This document shows, piece by piece, positions 44,956 through 54,192 of a DNA stretch of 62,560 bases. The stretch spans positions 1 through 62,560 of the forward strand of contig NZ_JADIKE010000016.1 in NCBI RefSeq assembly GCF_016904955.1. Direction: 5' to 3'. The DNA is from Dyella flava (lineage in GTDB: Bacteria; Pseudomonadota; Gammaproteobacteria; Xanthomonadales; Rhodanobacteraceae). Numbering within the stretch: position 1 is the stretch's first letter; every line of letters starts with the position of its first letter. Made by a program: the position numbers and the translations under genes. The notes under the pieces were generated by a model. That model saw nothing but the letters and a program-made list of their open reading frames with translations. It ran no database searches and had not been told where the DNA came from.

Positions 44956-46314
44956 ATGCGTCTTCACATCCTCGGTATCTGCGGCACCTTCATGGGCGGC
45001 GTCGCTGCCTTGGCGCGCGAACTCGGTGAAACGGTCGAGGGCTCCGATGCCAACGTCTATCCGCCGATGAGCACCCAGCTCGAGTCGCTCGGCATCGCCT
45101 TGATGCAGGGCTACCAGGCGGAGCATCTGCAACCCGCGCCGGATCTGGTCGTGGTGGGCAATGCGATGGTGCGTGGCAATCCCGCCGTCGAGTACATGCT
45201 CAACCAGCAGCTTCGCTATGTGTCCGGCCCGCAATGGCTGGGTGAGCGCCTGCTGGTCGAGCGAGAGGTGCTGGCAGTGGCCGGTACGCATGGCAAGACC
45301 ACGACCACCAGCCTGTTGGCGCATCTGCTCGACAGCACCGGATTGGCGCCCGGTTTCCTGATCGGTGGCGTGCCGGGCAATTTCGGTATCTCTGCACGTC
45401 TGGGGCAGGGCAAGCACTTCGTGATCGAAGCGGATGAGTACGACAGTGCCTTCTTCGACAAGCGTTCGAAGTTTGTGCATTACCGCCCGCGCATCGCCAT
45501 CCTCAATAACCTGGAATACGACCACGCGGACATCTTCCCCGACGTGGCCGCGATCCAACGTCAATTTCATCATCTGGTGCGCACCGTCCCGGGCAACGGG
45601 CGGCTGATCGTCAATGCGCACGATGCGTATCTCGAAGAAGTGCTGGCCATGGGCTGCTGGACGCCCGTGGAAACCTTCGGCATCGGCAAGGGCGACTGGC
45701 AGGCAACGTTGATCGCGGTGGATGGTTCGGCCTTCAGCATACGCTACAAGGGCGAATCGATCGGCGACGTGCGCTGGTCGCTGCTGGGCGATCACAGCGT
45801 GATGAACGCACTCGCTGCGCTGGCTGCCGCGACGGCGGCCGGTGCCGATCCGCGCGCACTGTTGCCGGCGTTTGCGACCTTCCAGAGTGTGAAGCGCCGC
45901 ATGGAGCTGGTGGGCGATATCGGCGGAGTGCGCGTCTACGACGACTTCGCACACCATCCCACCGCCATCGCTACGACCCTGGCTGGCCTGCGTGCAAAGG
46001 TGGGCAAGGCGCGTATCCTGGTGGCACTTGAGCCGCGCTCAAATTCCATGCGCCTGGGCGCGCATGCCGACGGACTGGCGCCGTCCCTGGCCGATGCCGA
46101 TGGTGTTGTCTTCCTGCATCGTCCTGAGTTGCCGTGGGATGCCAAGCGAGTCACCGATGCCTTGCACGGCCGCGCCAGCACGGCGCCGAGCGTTGATGCA
46201 TTGCTGGCGACACTGAAGACGCAAACCCAAGCGGGCGACCATGTGGTGTTCATGTCCAACGGTGGCTTCGAGAATGCGCCGCGCCGTTTCGTTGCTGCGC
46301 TGGGCAGGCCCTAG
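44956..46314 (+). CDS. mpl: UDP-N-acetylmuramate:L-Ala-gamma-D-Glu-meso-DAP ligase
   Basis: 452 residues from ATG 44956. MRLHILGICGTFMGGVAALARELG is the Rossmann opening specific to Mpl; AVAGTHGKTTTTSLLAHLL is the Mur ligase ATP-binding loop, IEADEYDSAFFDKRSKFVHY the Mpl-specific central motif, and YDDFAHHPTAIATTL the C-terminal domain motif. It re-attaches recycled murein tripeptide to UDP-MurNAc in the cytoplasm. Its stop codon shares bases with that of the convergent ABC permease gene (CTAG). Confidence 0.95.
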   Translation: MRLHILGICGTFMGGVAALARELGETVEGSDANVYPPMSTQLESLGIALMQGYQAEHLQPAPDLVVVGNAMVRGNPAVEYMLNQQLRYVSGPQWLGERLLVEREVLAVAGTHGKTTTTSLLAHLLDSTGLAPGFLIGGVPGNFGISARLGQGKHFVIEADEYDSAFFDKRSKFVHYRPRIAILNNLEYDHADIFPDVAAIQRQFHHLVRTVPGNGRLIVNAHDAYLEEVLAMGCWTPVETFGIGKGDWQATLIAVDGSAFSIRYKGESIGDVRWSLLGDHSVMNALAALAAATAAGADPRALLPAFATFQSVKRRMELVGDIGGVRVYDDFAHHPTAIATTLAGLRAKVGKARILVALEPRSNSMRLGAHADGLAPSLADADGVVFLHRPELPWDAKRVTDALHGRASTAPSVDALLATLKTQTQAGDHVVFMSNGGFENAPRRFVAALGRP

Positions 46315-47726
46315 CCGATCGGTGCGTCGAAACGCGGCGCGCGCTGTTGATATTCACGCTGTGCGGCGAACCACACCGTCAACGCGAAGCCCAGCGTGAC
46401 CACGGCAAGCACGCCGCCACCGATCAGGTAGCCCGTCGCGCCGACCAGCCAGTAGCCGCCCCAGTACACCGCCATCACGCCGAACAGGATCACCAGGTTG
46501 GCGATACTGCGTCCGGTTCTGCTCTCCGGCCCGATCAAATGAAGAGAGAGTGCCGCCAGACTTGCGGCTGCGGACACGATGAGCGCCACGAACAACATGT
46601 GCCAGGGATCTGCCGCGTGCACCAGCACCGCACCCAGCGCGGTATAGGTGAGGGCGGTAAGCATGCTGATCGGCACCAGGATCAGCAATGCATCTGAAAT
46701 GGTCTTTTGATACTCGGCGCGGGTTTCCGGCGCCAGCGTCAGGTACAGGTCTGCCATGTTCGGGCGCATGAGGGCCATGCCGATATTCAGCTGGGGGAAT
46801 CGCGAGAGACTCAGCATGATCGTGTAGGCGCCAATCACCGCCGGCTCAACCCGCTGACGATGCAACATCGCGAGGAAATAAAAGGAGACGATCACTGCAA
46901 CCAGGATAATCCGCAGCGCGATGGCTTCGGGATTGTCGTGAGGCAGCAGCAATCGGCGCACCAGCAGCATGCGATGCGCAAGGTCGGGACGACGGGAATA
47001 GCCGGCCAGTGCGCGATTCATGGCGCGCTGTGATGTCCAGTCGTACAACGCGTTGAGGCGCTTGCCAAGGCGGCCCAGGCGTTGTGGTTCGCCGGGAGCA
47101 TGGCGCGTCGAGCCGCGATTCAGGCCGGTACTTTCCAGCGGCGATGTATCGGCTTCACGGTCTTCGATGCGCAACAACGGCGCAAGACTGAACCTTAGCA
47201 GCAAGGCAGTCAGCGCCAGGATCAGCAAGGGCGTCAGCGGGGAATGCAGGGCATCATCCGTGAGTTCTACAAAAAAGCGCGGAGCCCACCCAAGCACAAT
47301 GAAGACGGGCCAGATGAACACGCTGGCGCGTGGGTTGCTGCCCATGAGCAGGCCGAATGCGGGAACCAGCGGCAGGATGCTGGCGATCAACAGGGTATAC
47401 GGCAGCTTCAGGATAAAGACGAATAGCAGCGGCAGCAGCACCCAGATGGCGATATCGATCGCACCGTATTCAAGCAGGCGGCGGCGAAACTGTGGCAGCA
47501 GGAAACTTTCGGGGATGCAGATACTGCGAAGGTTGAATCCCTGGCCGATATGCCAGACCCAGGAGGCCATGCCGAATAGCCAGGCGGTCAAAGGCGCCAA
47601 CCTCGGTTCGCCGCGCAGCCATTGCACCGCGAAATACAGCGCGGCGAGCCGCAACACGTTGCCCAGCACCACCAGCACCGGGACACGCCGAAACAATTGC
47701 AGCCACAATTGCCAGGCGGTGTTCAT
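46311..47726 (-). CDS. ABC exporter permease subunit
   Basis: 471 residues with about ten hydrophobic segments in two groups (residues ~20-180 and ~270-460) separated by a charged cytoplasmic loop (DREADTSPLESTG... to RRPDLAHRM). No signature specific enough for a substrate was recognised. It begins within the last codons of the ATPase gene (ATGA overlap), so the two form one ABC-2-like exporter. It ends tail to tail with mpl, sharing the CTAG. Confidence 0.75.
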   Translation of the reverse strand: MNTAWQLWLQLFRRVPVLVVLGNVLRLAALYFAVQWLRGEPRLAPLTAWLFGMASWVWHIGQGFNLRSICIPESFLLPQFRRRLLEYGAIDIAIWVLLPLLFVFILKLPYTLLIASILPLVPAFGLLMGSNPRASVFIWPVFIVLGWAPRFFVELTDDALHSPLTPLLILALTALLLRFSLAPLLRIEDREADTSPLESTGLNRGSTRHAPGEPQRLGRLGKRLNALYDWTSQRAMNRALAGYSRRPDLAHRMLLVRRLLLPHDNPEAIALRIILVAVIVSFYFLAMLHRQRVEPAVIGAYTIMLSLSRFPQLNIGMALMRPNMADLYLTLAPETRAEYQKTISDALLILVPISMLTALTYTALGAVLVHAADPWHMLFVALIVSAAASLAALSLHLIGPESRTGRSIANLVILFGVMAVYWGGYWLVGATGYLIGGGVLAVVTLGFALTVWFAAQREYQQRAPRFDAPIG

Positions 47727-48655
47727 GCCAACTCCACGAACAGATCTTCCAGGGTCGGAACTTCGATTCGCAGGTTTGCGTTTTCGCGAGCAGCCAGCGC
47801 ATGCAGGCTGTCGATGACCGGATCTTCGACCAGCAGTATCGCCTGATCGCCCTGCACATGGCTCTTCATGACACCGGCAACCGCGGGTGGCTGAGACCAG
47901 CCGTCCGCGCGCTGAAAGATCACTCGCTTCAGGCGCTCGCGCAGTTCGGCCAACGGACGCGTAAATTGGATGCGGCCGTCACGGAGCAGGGCGATGTCTG
48001 CATCCGCGCGTTCAAGGTCGGCGGTGATGTGCGTGGAGAAGATCACCGTCTTGCCCGGCGCACGCATCAAGGTCAGCAATTCCCCCATAAAAGCGCGGCG
48101 TGCTTGCGGGTCGAGGCTGGCCACCGGTTCGTCAAGGACCAGCAAGTCGGGATCGGGCGCAATGGCGCGCACAATCGCCAACTTCTGCCGCTGGCCTTGC
48201 GAGAGCTCACCGATCTTCTGCTTTGCATCCAGTTCCCAGTCGGCAAGCAGGCGATCAACCAGGATCTGATTCCAGCGCGTATAAAACGCTGCGGTGAAAT
48301 CCAGATACGCGCGTACCTTCATCCACGGGAACAAGTCGAATGTCTGCGGCACGAAGCCGATGCGATGCATACGCTCGCCGCCCGGTTCGATCATCGGCTC
48401 ACCGAATAGCTCGATCGAGCCACCGTTGATCGGCGACAGCCCCAAAAGGCAGCGCAGCAAGGTGGTCTTGCCCGCGCCGTTGCGGCCAAGCAGGCCGACC
48501 ACGCGGCCGGTCGGAACATGCCAATCCAGGGCCTTCAGCACCTGGCGTTGCTTGAAGGACTTTTCCAGTCCGCGGACTTGCAGCACGGGCCGCGCAGATG
48601 ATTCAGATGCAGGCATCGTGCCTGGTGGCGTAGTAGCCGGGTCAATAACAGTCAT
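47723..48655 (-). CDS. ABC transporter ATP-binding protein
   Basis: 310 residues from ATG 48655 (GAGGG nine nt upstream; other in-frame ATGs at 48664 and 48616). GLLGRNGAGKTTLLRCLLGL is Walker A, IGELSQGQRQKLAIVRAI the ABC signature and LLVLDEPVASLDPQARR Walker B; FSTHITADLERADADI carries the switch His. The C-terminal ~80 residues form the extra domain common in ABC-2-type exporters. Powers the permease encoded next to it. Divergent from the LON-domain gene. Confidence 0.92.
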   Translation of the reverse strand: MTVIDPATTPPGTMPASESSARPVLQVRGLEKSFKQRQVLKALDWHVPTGRVVGLLGRNGAGKTTLLRCLLGLSPINGGSIELFGEPMIEPGGERMHRIGFVPQTFDLFPWMKVRAYLDFTAAFYTRWNQILVDRLLADWELDAKQKIGELSQGQRQKLAIVRAIAPDPDLLVLDEPVASLDPQARRAFMGELLTLMRAPGKTVIFSTHITADLERADADIALLRDGRIQFTRPLAELRERLKRVIFQRADGWSQPPAVAGVMKSHVQGDQAILLVEDPVIDSLHALAARENANLRIEVPTLEDLFVELA

Positions 48656-48736
48656 CCTTGTCATCCCTCGTGTTGACCATCGCACTCTGCCGCGAGCAGG
48701 TGTCGGTCGTCCAGTGACAGGCTTTATCATGCGGCC

Positions 48737-49339
48737 ATGGCTGCCCAGCTACCTTTTATTGAAGTGCCACTGTTCCCGCTCAACACCGTGCTTTATCCGG
48801 GCGGACAGTTGCAATTGCGCATCTTCGAACCACGCTACCTGGATCTGGTGCGCGAGTGCACGCGGACAGGATCGGCTTTTGGCGTGTGCCTGATCCTGGA
48901 AGGGAACGAGGTGGGCGCCCCGGCGCGTCCCGCCGCAGTAGGGACCCTGGCACGCATTACCGACTTCAATCATCGTGAGGATGGTCTGCTCGGGATCGCA
49001 ACCGAAGGTGGCGAGCGCTTTCGCGTGTTACGCACACGCGTGCGCTCGGATGGATTGCTGCGCGGGGAGGTGGAGCTGTGGCCGAACGAGGCAGCACAAC
49101 AAGTACCGGTGGAATACACGCTGCTGCAGACCATCCTGGAACGTTTGATTGAAACCATGGGGCCGCAGTGGCGGCACGCGCCGCGGAGTTCTTATGAGGA
49201 TGCGGGGTGGCTGAGCTTCCGGCTGGCTGAACTGCTGCCCTTGGCCGGTGATGAGCAGCAGCAATTGCTGGAAATGACTGATCCGCTGCGCCGGTTGGCC
49301 ACGTTGCGCGATATCCTGCCTCGTTTCCAGAAAGCCTGA
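48737..49339 (+). CDS. LON peptidase substrate-binding (N-terminal) domain protein
   Basis: 200 residues. IEVPLFPLNTVLYPGGQLQLRIFEPRYLDLV is the opening of the Lon N-terminal domain (PUA-like); GTLARITDFNHREDGLLGIATEGGERFRVL (spaced) continues it, and the C-terminal helical bundle ends DPLRRLATLRDILPRFQ. There is no AAA or protease domain, so this is the free-standing family common in proteobacteria, of unknown role. The next gene starts 11 nt later, so the two are co-transcribed. Confidence 0.92.
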   Translation: MAAQLPFIEVPLFPLNTVLYPGGQLQLRIFEPRYLDLVRECTRTGSAFGVCLILEGNEVGAPARPAAVGTLARITDFNHREDGLLGIATEGGERFRVLRTRVRSDGLLRGEVELWPNEAAQQVPVEYTLLQTILERLIETMGPQWRHAPRSSYEDAGWLSFRLAELLPLAGDEQQQLLEMTDPLRRLATLRDILPRFQKA

Positions 49340-49350
49340 GAGAGCATTCG

Positions 49351-50169
49351 ATGAGCAACCTTGCCGGCAAGACCCTGTTCATTACCGGTGCCTCACGCGG
49401 TATCGGCCTGGCCATCGCCTTGCGCGCTGCGCGCGACGGCGCCAACGTGGTGATTGCGGCCAAGAGCGGAGTGCCCAATCCCAAGCTGCCCGGCACCATT
49501 CATACCGCTGCCGCCGAAGTGGACGCGGCGGGCGGCAAGGCACTCGCACTACAGGTGGATATTCGCGAGGAAGCCGAGGTGCACGCCGCGGTGGCGCAGG
49601 CGGTGGAGCGCTTCGGCGGCATCGACATCCTGGTGAACAATGCCAGCGCGATCTGGCTGGCCGGCACCGAAGGCACGCCGATGAAGCGCTATGACCTGAT
49701 GCATCAGGTGAACTCGCGAGGCACCTTCATGGTGACCCAGGCCTGCCTGCCGCATTTGAAGAAAGCGAGTAATCCGCACGTGCTGATGCTGGCACCGCCA
49801 CCGAACCTGGACCCGAAGTGGTTCGCCCCGCACACCGCCTACACCATCGCCAAGTACGGCATGAGTTTGTGTGTGCTGGGCATGAGCGCCGAGTTTGCGC
49901 CACTAGGCATCGCGGTCAACGCCCTATGGCCGCGCACGGTGATTGCCACGGCGGCTATCGCCATGATCGAGGGCGTCAAGCCGGAGCAGTGCCGCCGCCC
50001 CGAGATCGTGGCCGACGCCGCTTATGCGATGTTGACCCAGCCGGCTCGGCAATATACCGGGCACTTCGCCATCGACGAGGACGTGCTGCGCGAAGCGGGC
50101 ATTCATGACTTTGACGGCTATGCCTACCAGCCGGGCGCTCGCCTGTTACCCGACCTGTTCCTGAATTAA
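49351..50169 (+). CDS. Short-chain dehydrogenase/reductase, HSDL2-like
   Basis: 272 residues. KTLFITGASRGIGLAIALRAARDGANVV is the NADP-binding start; AAKSGVPNPKLPGTIHTAAAEVDAAGG is the insert typical of HSDL2-like SDRs, and AYTIAKYGMS holds the catalytic Tyr and Lys. The position that carries the catalytic Ser in relatives (S-PPLNL) reads LAPPPNLDP here, with Ala. That may lower or alter the activity. Substrate unknown (fatty-acyl or steroid-like in eukaryotic relatives). Second gene of a two-gene unit with the LON-domain protein. Confidence 0.87.
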   Translation: MSNLAGKTLFITGASRGIGLAIALRAARDGANVVIAAKSGVPNPKLPGTIHTAAAEVDAAGGKALALQVDIREEAEVHAAVAQAVERFGGIDILVNNASAIWLAGTEGTPMKRYDLMHQVNSRGTFMVTQACLPHLKKASNPHVLMLAPPPNLDPKWFAPHTAYTIAKYGMSLCVLGMSAEFAPLGIAVNALWPRTVIATAAIAMIEGVKPEQCRRPEIVADAAYAMLTQPARQYTGHFAIDEDVLREAGIHDFDGYAYQPGARLLPDLFLN

Positions 50170-50419
50170 ATCGTTCAAAATCATTTTTGCCGGCCTGTCA
50201 TCAGGCCGCCGTGATTCCTGGCGTAGTATCCGATCCACGTCACTTTGATGGCGGGGCTGTTGGTTTGCCTGCTTAAAAAATGACCACATCGAGAGAAACC
50301 GGTGTATATTCTGTGAACTGCGCCACATTCTTCGGGCGCAGGCTGGTTTGGGGTTGGGGCATGAACCTGTCCAGGACGGTCAGGGCATTAGACCAGCAAT
50401 CCTGGAGGGAGGCGTTGCG

Positions 50420-51760
50420 ATGACTAGCGACACGTCGATACGGTGTGTGGTGTGGTTTGGTGAGCCAACCGGTATTGAAAGAACGCGTTTGGCTCAGGCT
50501 GGCTGGCACACGCGTGTAGCGGATGCGAATGCACAAGGAAATGGCGTAGGCATCCGGCGTGGCGACGTGGTCGTTGCGATGGCCGATCTGCGCAAAGCCG
50601 ATATCGACACCTTGGGGCAAATGGCCAAATTGATGGCCGATCATCCACGGCTTCCCTGGCTGGCGTTGCTCTCCGCAGAGACAGTAGTGCAGACGCCGGA
50701 AGTGGAACGCGTGTTGCGCGCAAGCATCGATTTCTTTACTGCACCCATCGATATGCAGCGTCTGATCGAGACGCTCGGCAATCTGGCAGGTGATGTACCC
50801 GCGCCTATTGCGTATGCCGATGTGCCCGGCATCACCGGTTCAAGTCCGGCGATGATGGCCGTGGTCGCCAGCCTGAGAAAATATGCGCCGGTGGATCTCC
50901 CGGTATTGGTTACCGGCGAAACCGGTACCGGCAAGGAAGTGGCAGCACGCGCCTTGCATAAATTATCGCCGCGACGGGATCGGCCCTTCGCGGCGATTAA
51001 TTGTGGTGCGCTGCCGGCGAATCTGGTGCAGTCGGAGCTGTTCGGTCATGAACGCGGCTCTTTCACTGGCGCCAATGCGCGGCGTATCGGCCATTTCGAA
51101 GCGGCTGCAGGTGGTACCGTCTTCCTGGACGAGGTCGGCGACCTGCCACCCGATGCGCAGATCAGCCTGCTGCGATTGTTGCAGGAAGGTACGCTGGAGC
51201 GCGTCGGCTCCACGCAGTCGATCAAGCTCGATGTACGGGTGCTGGCCGCGACCCACGTCGATCTGGAAAAAGCCGTCGCACAAGGCCGTTTTCGCGAGGA
51301 CCTGTATTACCGGCTCAATGTACTTCGCCTGCGCATGCCTGCGCTGCGCGAGCGCGCCGATGACGTGCTGCAACTTGCCCAGCTGTTCCTGGATGCGTTC
51401 CGCAAGCAACACGATTGCAACGCGCGCACATTCAGTGCGCTGGCGCGCAAGGCGTTGCGCGATTTCAGTTGGCCTGGAAACGTACGCGAGCTGCTCAATC
51501 GCGTGCAGCGCGCTGCCGTCGTTGCAGAAGGTGCGCAGATCAGTGTGGCTGACCTGGATCTGCAGGATGTGATCACCACGCGTACCGGCCATTCAAGCCT
51601 GGGTCTTACACGTACTTCGGCCGAGCGTGATGCCGTCGTCGCCTGCCTGCGTGAAACTCGCTTCAATATCAGCGAATGCGCGCGCCGCCTCAAGGTGTCA
51701 CGCGTCACCATCTACCGACTGTGCAAGAAGCACCAGCTCGTGCTGGAAGACATGCATTGA
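50420..51760 (+). CDS. Sigma-54-dependent enhancer-binding regulator (VpsR-like), next to the amyloid operon
   Basis: 446 residues from ATG 50420 (GGAGGG upstream). Residues 1-130 look like a degenerate receiver domain. Residues ~135-370 are the AAA+ domain: VTGETGTGKEVAARALH (Walker A, ~164-180), GTVFLDEVGDLPPDAQ (Walker B), REDLYYRLNVLRLRMPALRER. The loop that contacts sigma-54, normally GAFTGA, reads GSFTGA (213-218). The C-terminus is a Fis-type HTH (ISECARRLKVSRVTIYRLCKKH). Relatives such as VpsR and FleQ control exopolysaccharide and fibre genes, some through c-di-GMP. A consensus sigma-54 promoter sits before the fap-like operon that ends 50 nt away, so it is the natural activator candidate. 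Confidence 0.88.
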   Translation: MTSDTSIRCVVWFGEPTGIERTRLAQAGWHTRVADANAQGNGVGIRRGDVVVAMADLRKADIDTLGQMAKLMADHPRLPWLALLSAETVVQTPEVERVLRASIDFFTAPIDMQRLIETLGNLAGDVPAPIAYADVPGITGSSPAMMAVVASLRKYAPVDLPVLVTGETGTGKEVAARALHKLSPRRDRPFAAINCGALPANLVQSELFGHERGSFTGANARRIGHFEAAAGGTVFLDEVGDLPPDAQISLLRLLQEGTLERVGSTQSIKLDVRVLAATHVDLEKAVAQGRFREDLYYRLNVLRLRMPALRERADDVLQLAQLFLDAFRKQHDCNARTFSALARKALRDFSWPGNVRELLNRVQRAAVVAEGAQISVADLDLQDVITTRTGHSSLGLTRTSAERDAVVACLRETRFNISECARRLKVSRVTIYRLCKKHQLVLEDMH

Positions 51761-51769
51761 AAATAAAGC

Positions 51770-51798
51770 GGACGCGCAGGCGCAATGCCTGCGCGTCC
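51770..51798. terminator. Terminator between the sigma-54 regulator and the fap-like operon
   Basis: GGACGCGCAGGC-GCAAT-GCCTGCGCGTCC is a perfect 12-bp stem between the two convergent gene ends. A short pyrimidine run (GTCTT) follows on the + strand and a CTTTATTTT run on the minus strand, so it probably acts in both directions. Confidence 0.8.
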
Positions 51799-51810
51799 GT
51801 CTTGCGATGC

Positions 51811-53166
51811 TCAGAACATGTAGGGGATCTTGAACGTCAGTGTGAAGTCCGGCGCATCCGGCGTCATGCCCATGCCGAGGATCGTCACGATCGTCGTATG
51901 CGGACTGGCTGCGTAGGTGAACCCAAGGTTCAAGACGGCCGCATTGGCCTGGCTGCCAATGATCTTGGTCCACGGGCCGCCCGTTTCACGCAGCGAATCC
52001 TTGCCGTTGATGCGGTCGCTGAAAGAAAGGCTCAGGCTCGCTCGATCATTGAAGGCAAACGCAATGCCGGCGCCGTAGTAATACACGTCGGACAGTTTCA
52101 CGCTGCCCGGCGTGGTGACTTCAGGATCCGTATCGATATCGCTGAAGCTGCGAATAAAGGAATGGATGTAGCCGATATTGCCGAAGACGATCGCCGGATC
52201 GATCGTCTTGACGAATGACGAGGCCAACGTTCCCTGCCATACGCCGTTGCCTGTCGGTTGCCTGTCCGGCACGGCGAATTCCTCGTATTGCGAACTGGCG
52301 ACGTCGAGCCATTTGATGCCATAGGGTGCCTGTCCGGTGGGTGCAGTCACGCCGAGCGTAAGTACCGTATCGGGACGATAACGGGTTTCTGTGAGGACCT
52401 TGTAGTTGACCGAGAAGTTGACATCACCCAGCCCTTTGCCGGTAGAGCTGGCTTCATCGAGCGCGGCGGCCGAGCCACCGGCGCCGCCTTGTTGGTAATC
52501 CGTACTGCGACCTACATAAGGCACATCGAGATTCAGGCTGAGCCGAGGCGTGATCGCATAGCGACCGATCAGGTCGTTGGTTAGCGAATCGGAGGTGACG
52601 CGGTCGATGGCGATATTGCCGAGGAAGATCGAGTTCAGTGCCAGGAAGCCATTGAGCGTGAGCTCGGCACGATCGTAATGGTTGTAGGTCAAATCGTCTT
52701 CGAGCGTGAACTTGCGGCTGAAGTAGGCGTTCTGTTGCTGCTCCAGTACATCTTGCACGCTTCGGCTTTGCGTCGACGTGCTGGCCTGTGCCGCCTGGGT
52801 GGTCGAGGCCGCCTGGGAGTTTTCGACCGACGCGTTATTGCCGGCAGTACCTGCATACGGGGACGCAGTCCCAGGTGCCGCTTCGGCAGGCAGCGGTACG
52901 CCGCCAACCTTCCCGGCGAGTCGTGCTTGCAGCGCCTGCACTTCGGCATCGAGTACGCGCAGCCGCCGCACTTCCTGCGCGTAATTGACTTTCAGCATCT
53001 GCAATTGGCGGACGAGTTCCTGCACGTCCGCCTGATTTTGCGCGCTGGCCGCCTGGCCAGCGGCGGTGGATGCGGTGGATTGGGCATCCTGTCCAAAAGC
53101 GGCAAAACTCGCTAAACCAGAGATCCAACTGCATGCCACAGCGGTGGCCAAAAGTGTCTTGCGCAT
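51811..53166 (-). CDS. fapF: FapF-like outer membrane amyloid secretion channel
   Basis: 451 residues from ATG 53166 (AGGGGA 7 nt upstream). A signal peptide ends near FAAFG|QD. Residues ~45-85 form a coiled coil (VQELVRQLQMLKVNYAQEV and onward), as in the trimeric helical plug region of FapF. A low-complexity Ala/Ser/Thr/Gln linker follows to ~140, then ~300 residues of alternating amphipathic beta-strands ending with Phe (KIPYMF), a normal beta-barrel terminus. In Pseudomonas, FapF exports FapC, FapB and FapE across the outer membrane. It is the last gene of the operon, as fapF is. The assignment rests on architecture and synteny. Confidence 0.72.
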   Translation of the reverse strand: MRKTLLATAVACSWISGLASFAAFGQDAQSTASTAAGQAASAQNQADVQELVRQLQMLKVNYAQEVRRLRVLDAEVQALQARLAGKVGGVPLPAEAAPGTASPYAGTAGNNASVENSQAASTTQAAQASTSTQSRSVQDVLEQQQNAYFSRKFTLEDDLTYNHYDRAELTLNGFLALNSIFLGNIAIDRVTSDSLTNDLIGRYAITPRLSLNLDVPYVGRSTDYQQGGAGGSAAALDEASSTGKGLGDVNFSVNYKVLTETRYRPDTVLTLGVTAPTGQAPYGIKWLDVASSQYEEFAVPDRQPTGNGVWQGTLASSFVKTIDPAIVFGNIGYIHSFIRSFSDIDTDPEVTTPGSVKLSDVYYYGAGIAFAFNDRASLSLSFSDRINGKDSLRETGGPWTKIIGSQANAAVLNLGFTYAASPHTTIVTILGMGMTPDAPDFTLTFKIPYMF

Positions 53167-53212
53167 GATCGTATCCCCTGCGTGGGAGCGCGTGCTGGGC
53201 TAGGGCGCGCGC

Positions 53213-54181
53213 TCAGTGGCCGTTGAGATGGGACAGGTTGAGCGACTGCGTCAGCGAATGAGCGAGCTGTTCCGTCGAACTCAACTGCTGCGTGACGAGA
53301 TTGATAATCAACTGATTGGTCACTACCGCGTTATCCGTCGTAAGCGCGATGGTTTGGCCGAGGCTTCCAGCATGAATCCATTCCGAGGTTGAACCTTGTC
53401 CGGCGATCGACGTGGTCACCTCGGCGCCGGCATTGGAATACGTCGATGAAACCGAGGCGTCGCCGACAGTGGCCGTGCGGCCATTAGCTGAGTTGACTCC
53501 GGTGTTCGTCGTCGTGGCTGGCGTGTTTCCGTTGGATGTGTTGCCGTAGTCCCCGTTTCCTCCTGTAACCGTGGTGGTGGAAGAACCGATGTTGATCATC
53601 GATCCGTCGATGTTGATGCTGGCTGATGACGGCGAAGGTGAGTTGGTGGAGCTTGTCGTTGTACTGCTATTGCTGGTGCCGGACGTGTTGGGGCCGCTTC
53701 CGCCATTTTGTATGTTCAGGATGGTGACATTGGCTGTTGCGTTGTTGTCACCGGCAATTTGTACGCTTTGAACCAGGCCGCCGACATTGGCGATACCGCC
53801 GCTTTGCACGCTTCGGCTCACCAGCGGTTGAACTGTGGATGCGGTCGGAAGCGGCGCATTAGGCGTTGTGATGGTGACCGTCGGTACAAAGGTCACCTGC
53901 GGCGAATTGGGGTTCTTGTTGAAATTCATGCCCAAGGTCATGCTGCCCTGGACGGTTTGTCCGTTGCTGGTCTGGAAGGTGGAAATCATTTCCACGCCAA
54001 ACCACACAACCGTGTTGTCACCTACGGTGTAGCGCCCACGCATGGTGGAAAGTTCTTCATCGGTGACATCGTGGATACCTGCGCCAAGATGCTCATCGGC
54101 GTTATCGTTGGCCAATGCGGCCGCGCATCGGCACCCGAGAATGAGTGCAAGTGCAGTGAATATCAGTGAACGCTTATACAT
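53213..54181 (-). CDS. FapE-like exported protein, Ser/Thr/Asn/Gly-rich
   Basis: 322 residues from ATG 54181 (GAGGG upstream; the frame opens at 54196). A signal peptide ends near AAALA|ND. Residues ~30-60 (DVTDEELSTMRGRYTV) form a short conserved-looking segment; residues ~95-260 are almost wholly Ser/Thr/Asn/Gly (TSGTSNSSTTTSS, NGDYGNTSNGNTPATTT). The C-terminal ~50 residues are more ordered (VTNQLIINLVTQQLSSTEQLAHSLTQSL). Position five in the operon, between the C39 peptidase and the channel, matches fapE; FapE is a minor fibre component in Pseudomonas. Sequence similarity alone would not identify it. Confidence 0.55.
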   Translation of the reverse strand: MYKRSLIFTALALILGCRCAAALANDNADEHLGAGIHDVTDEELSTMRGRYTVGDNTVVWFGVEMISTFQTSNGQTVQGSMTLGMNFNKNPNSPQVTFVPTVTITTPNAPLPTASTVQPLVSRSVQSGGIANVGGLVQSVQIAGDNNATANVTILNIQNGGSGPNTSGTSNSSTTTSSTNSPSPSSASINIDGSMINIGSSTTTVTGGNGDYGNTSNGNTPATTTNTGVNSANGRTATVGDASVSSTYSNAGAEVTTSIAGQGSTSEWIHAGSLGQTIALTTDNAVVTNQLIINLVTQQLSSTEQLAHSLTQSLNLSHLNGH

Positions 54182-54192
54182 TGCCGGATCCC

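Noticed and set aside
44158..45957. 599-codon open frame on the minus strand across adk and mpl
   Set aside because: It is the antisense shadow of two well-supported genes in a GC-rich genome; its translation has no domain and is His/Gln/Arg-rich.
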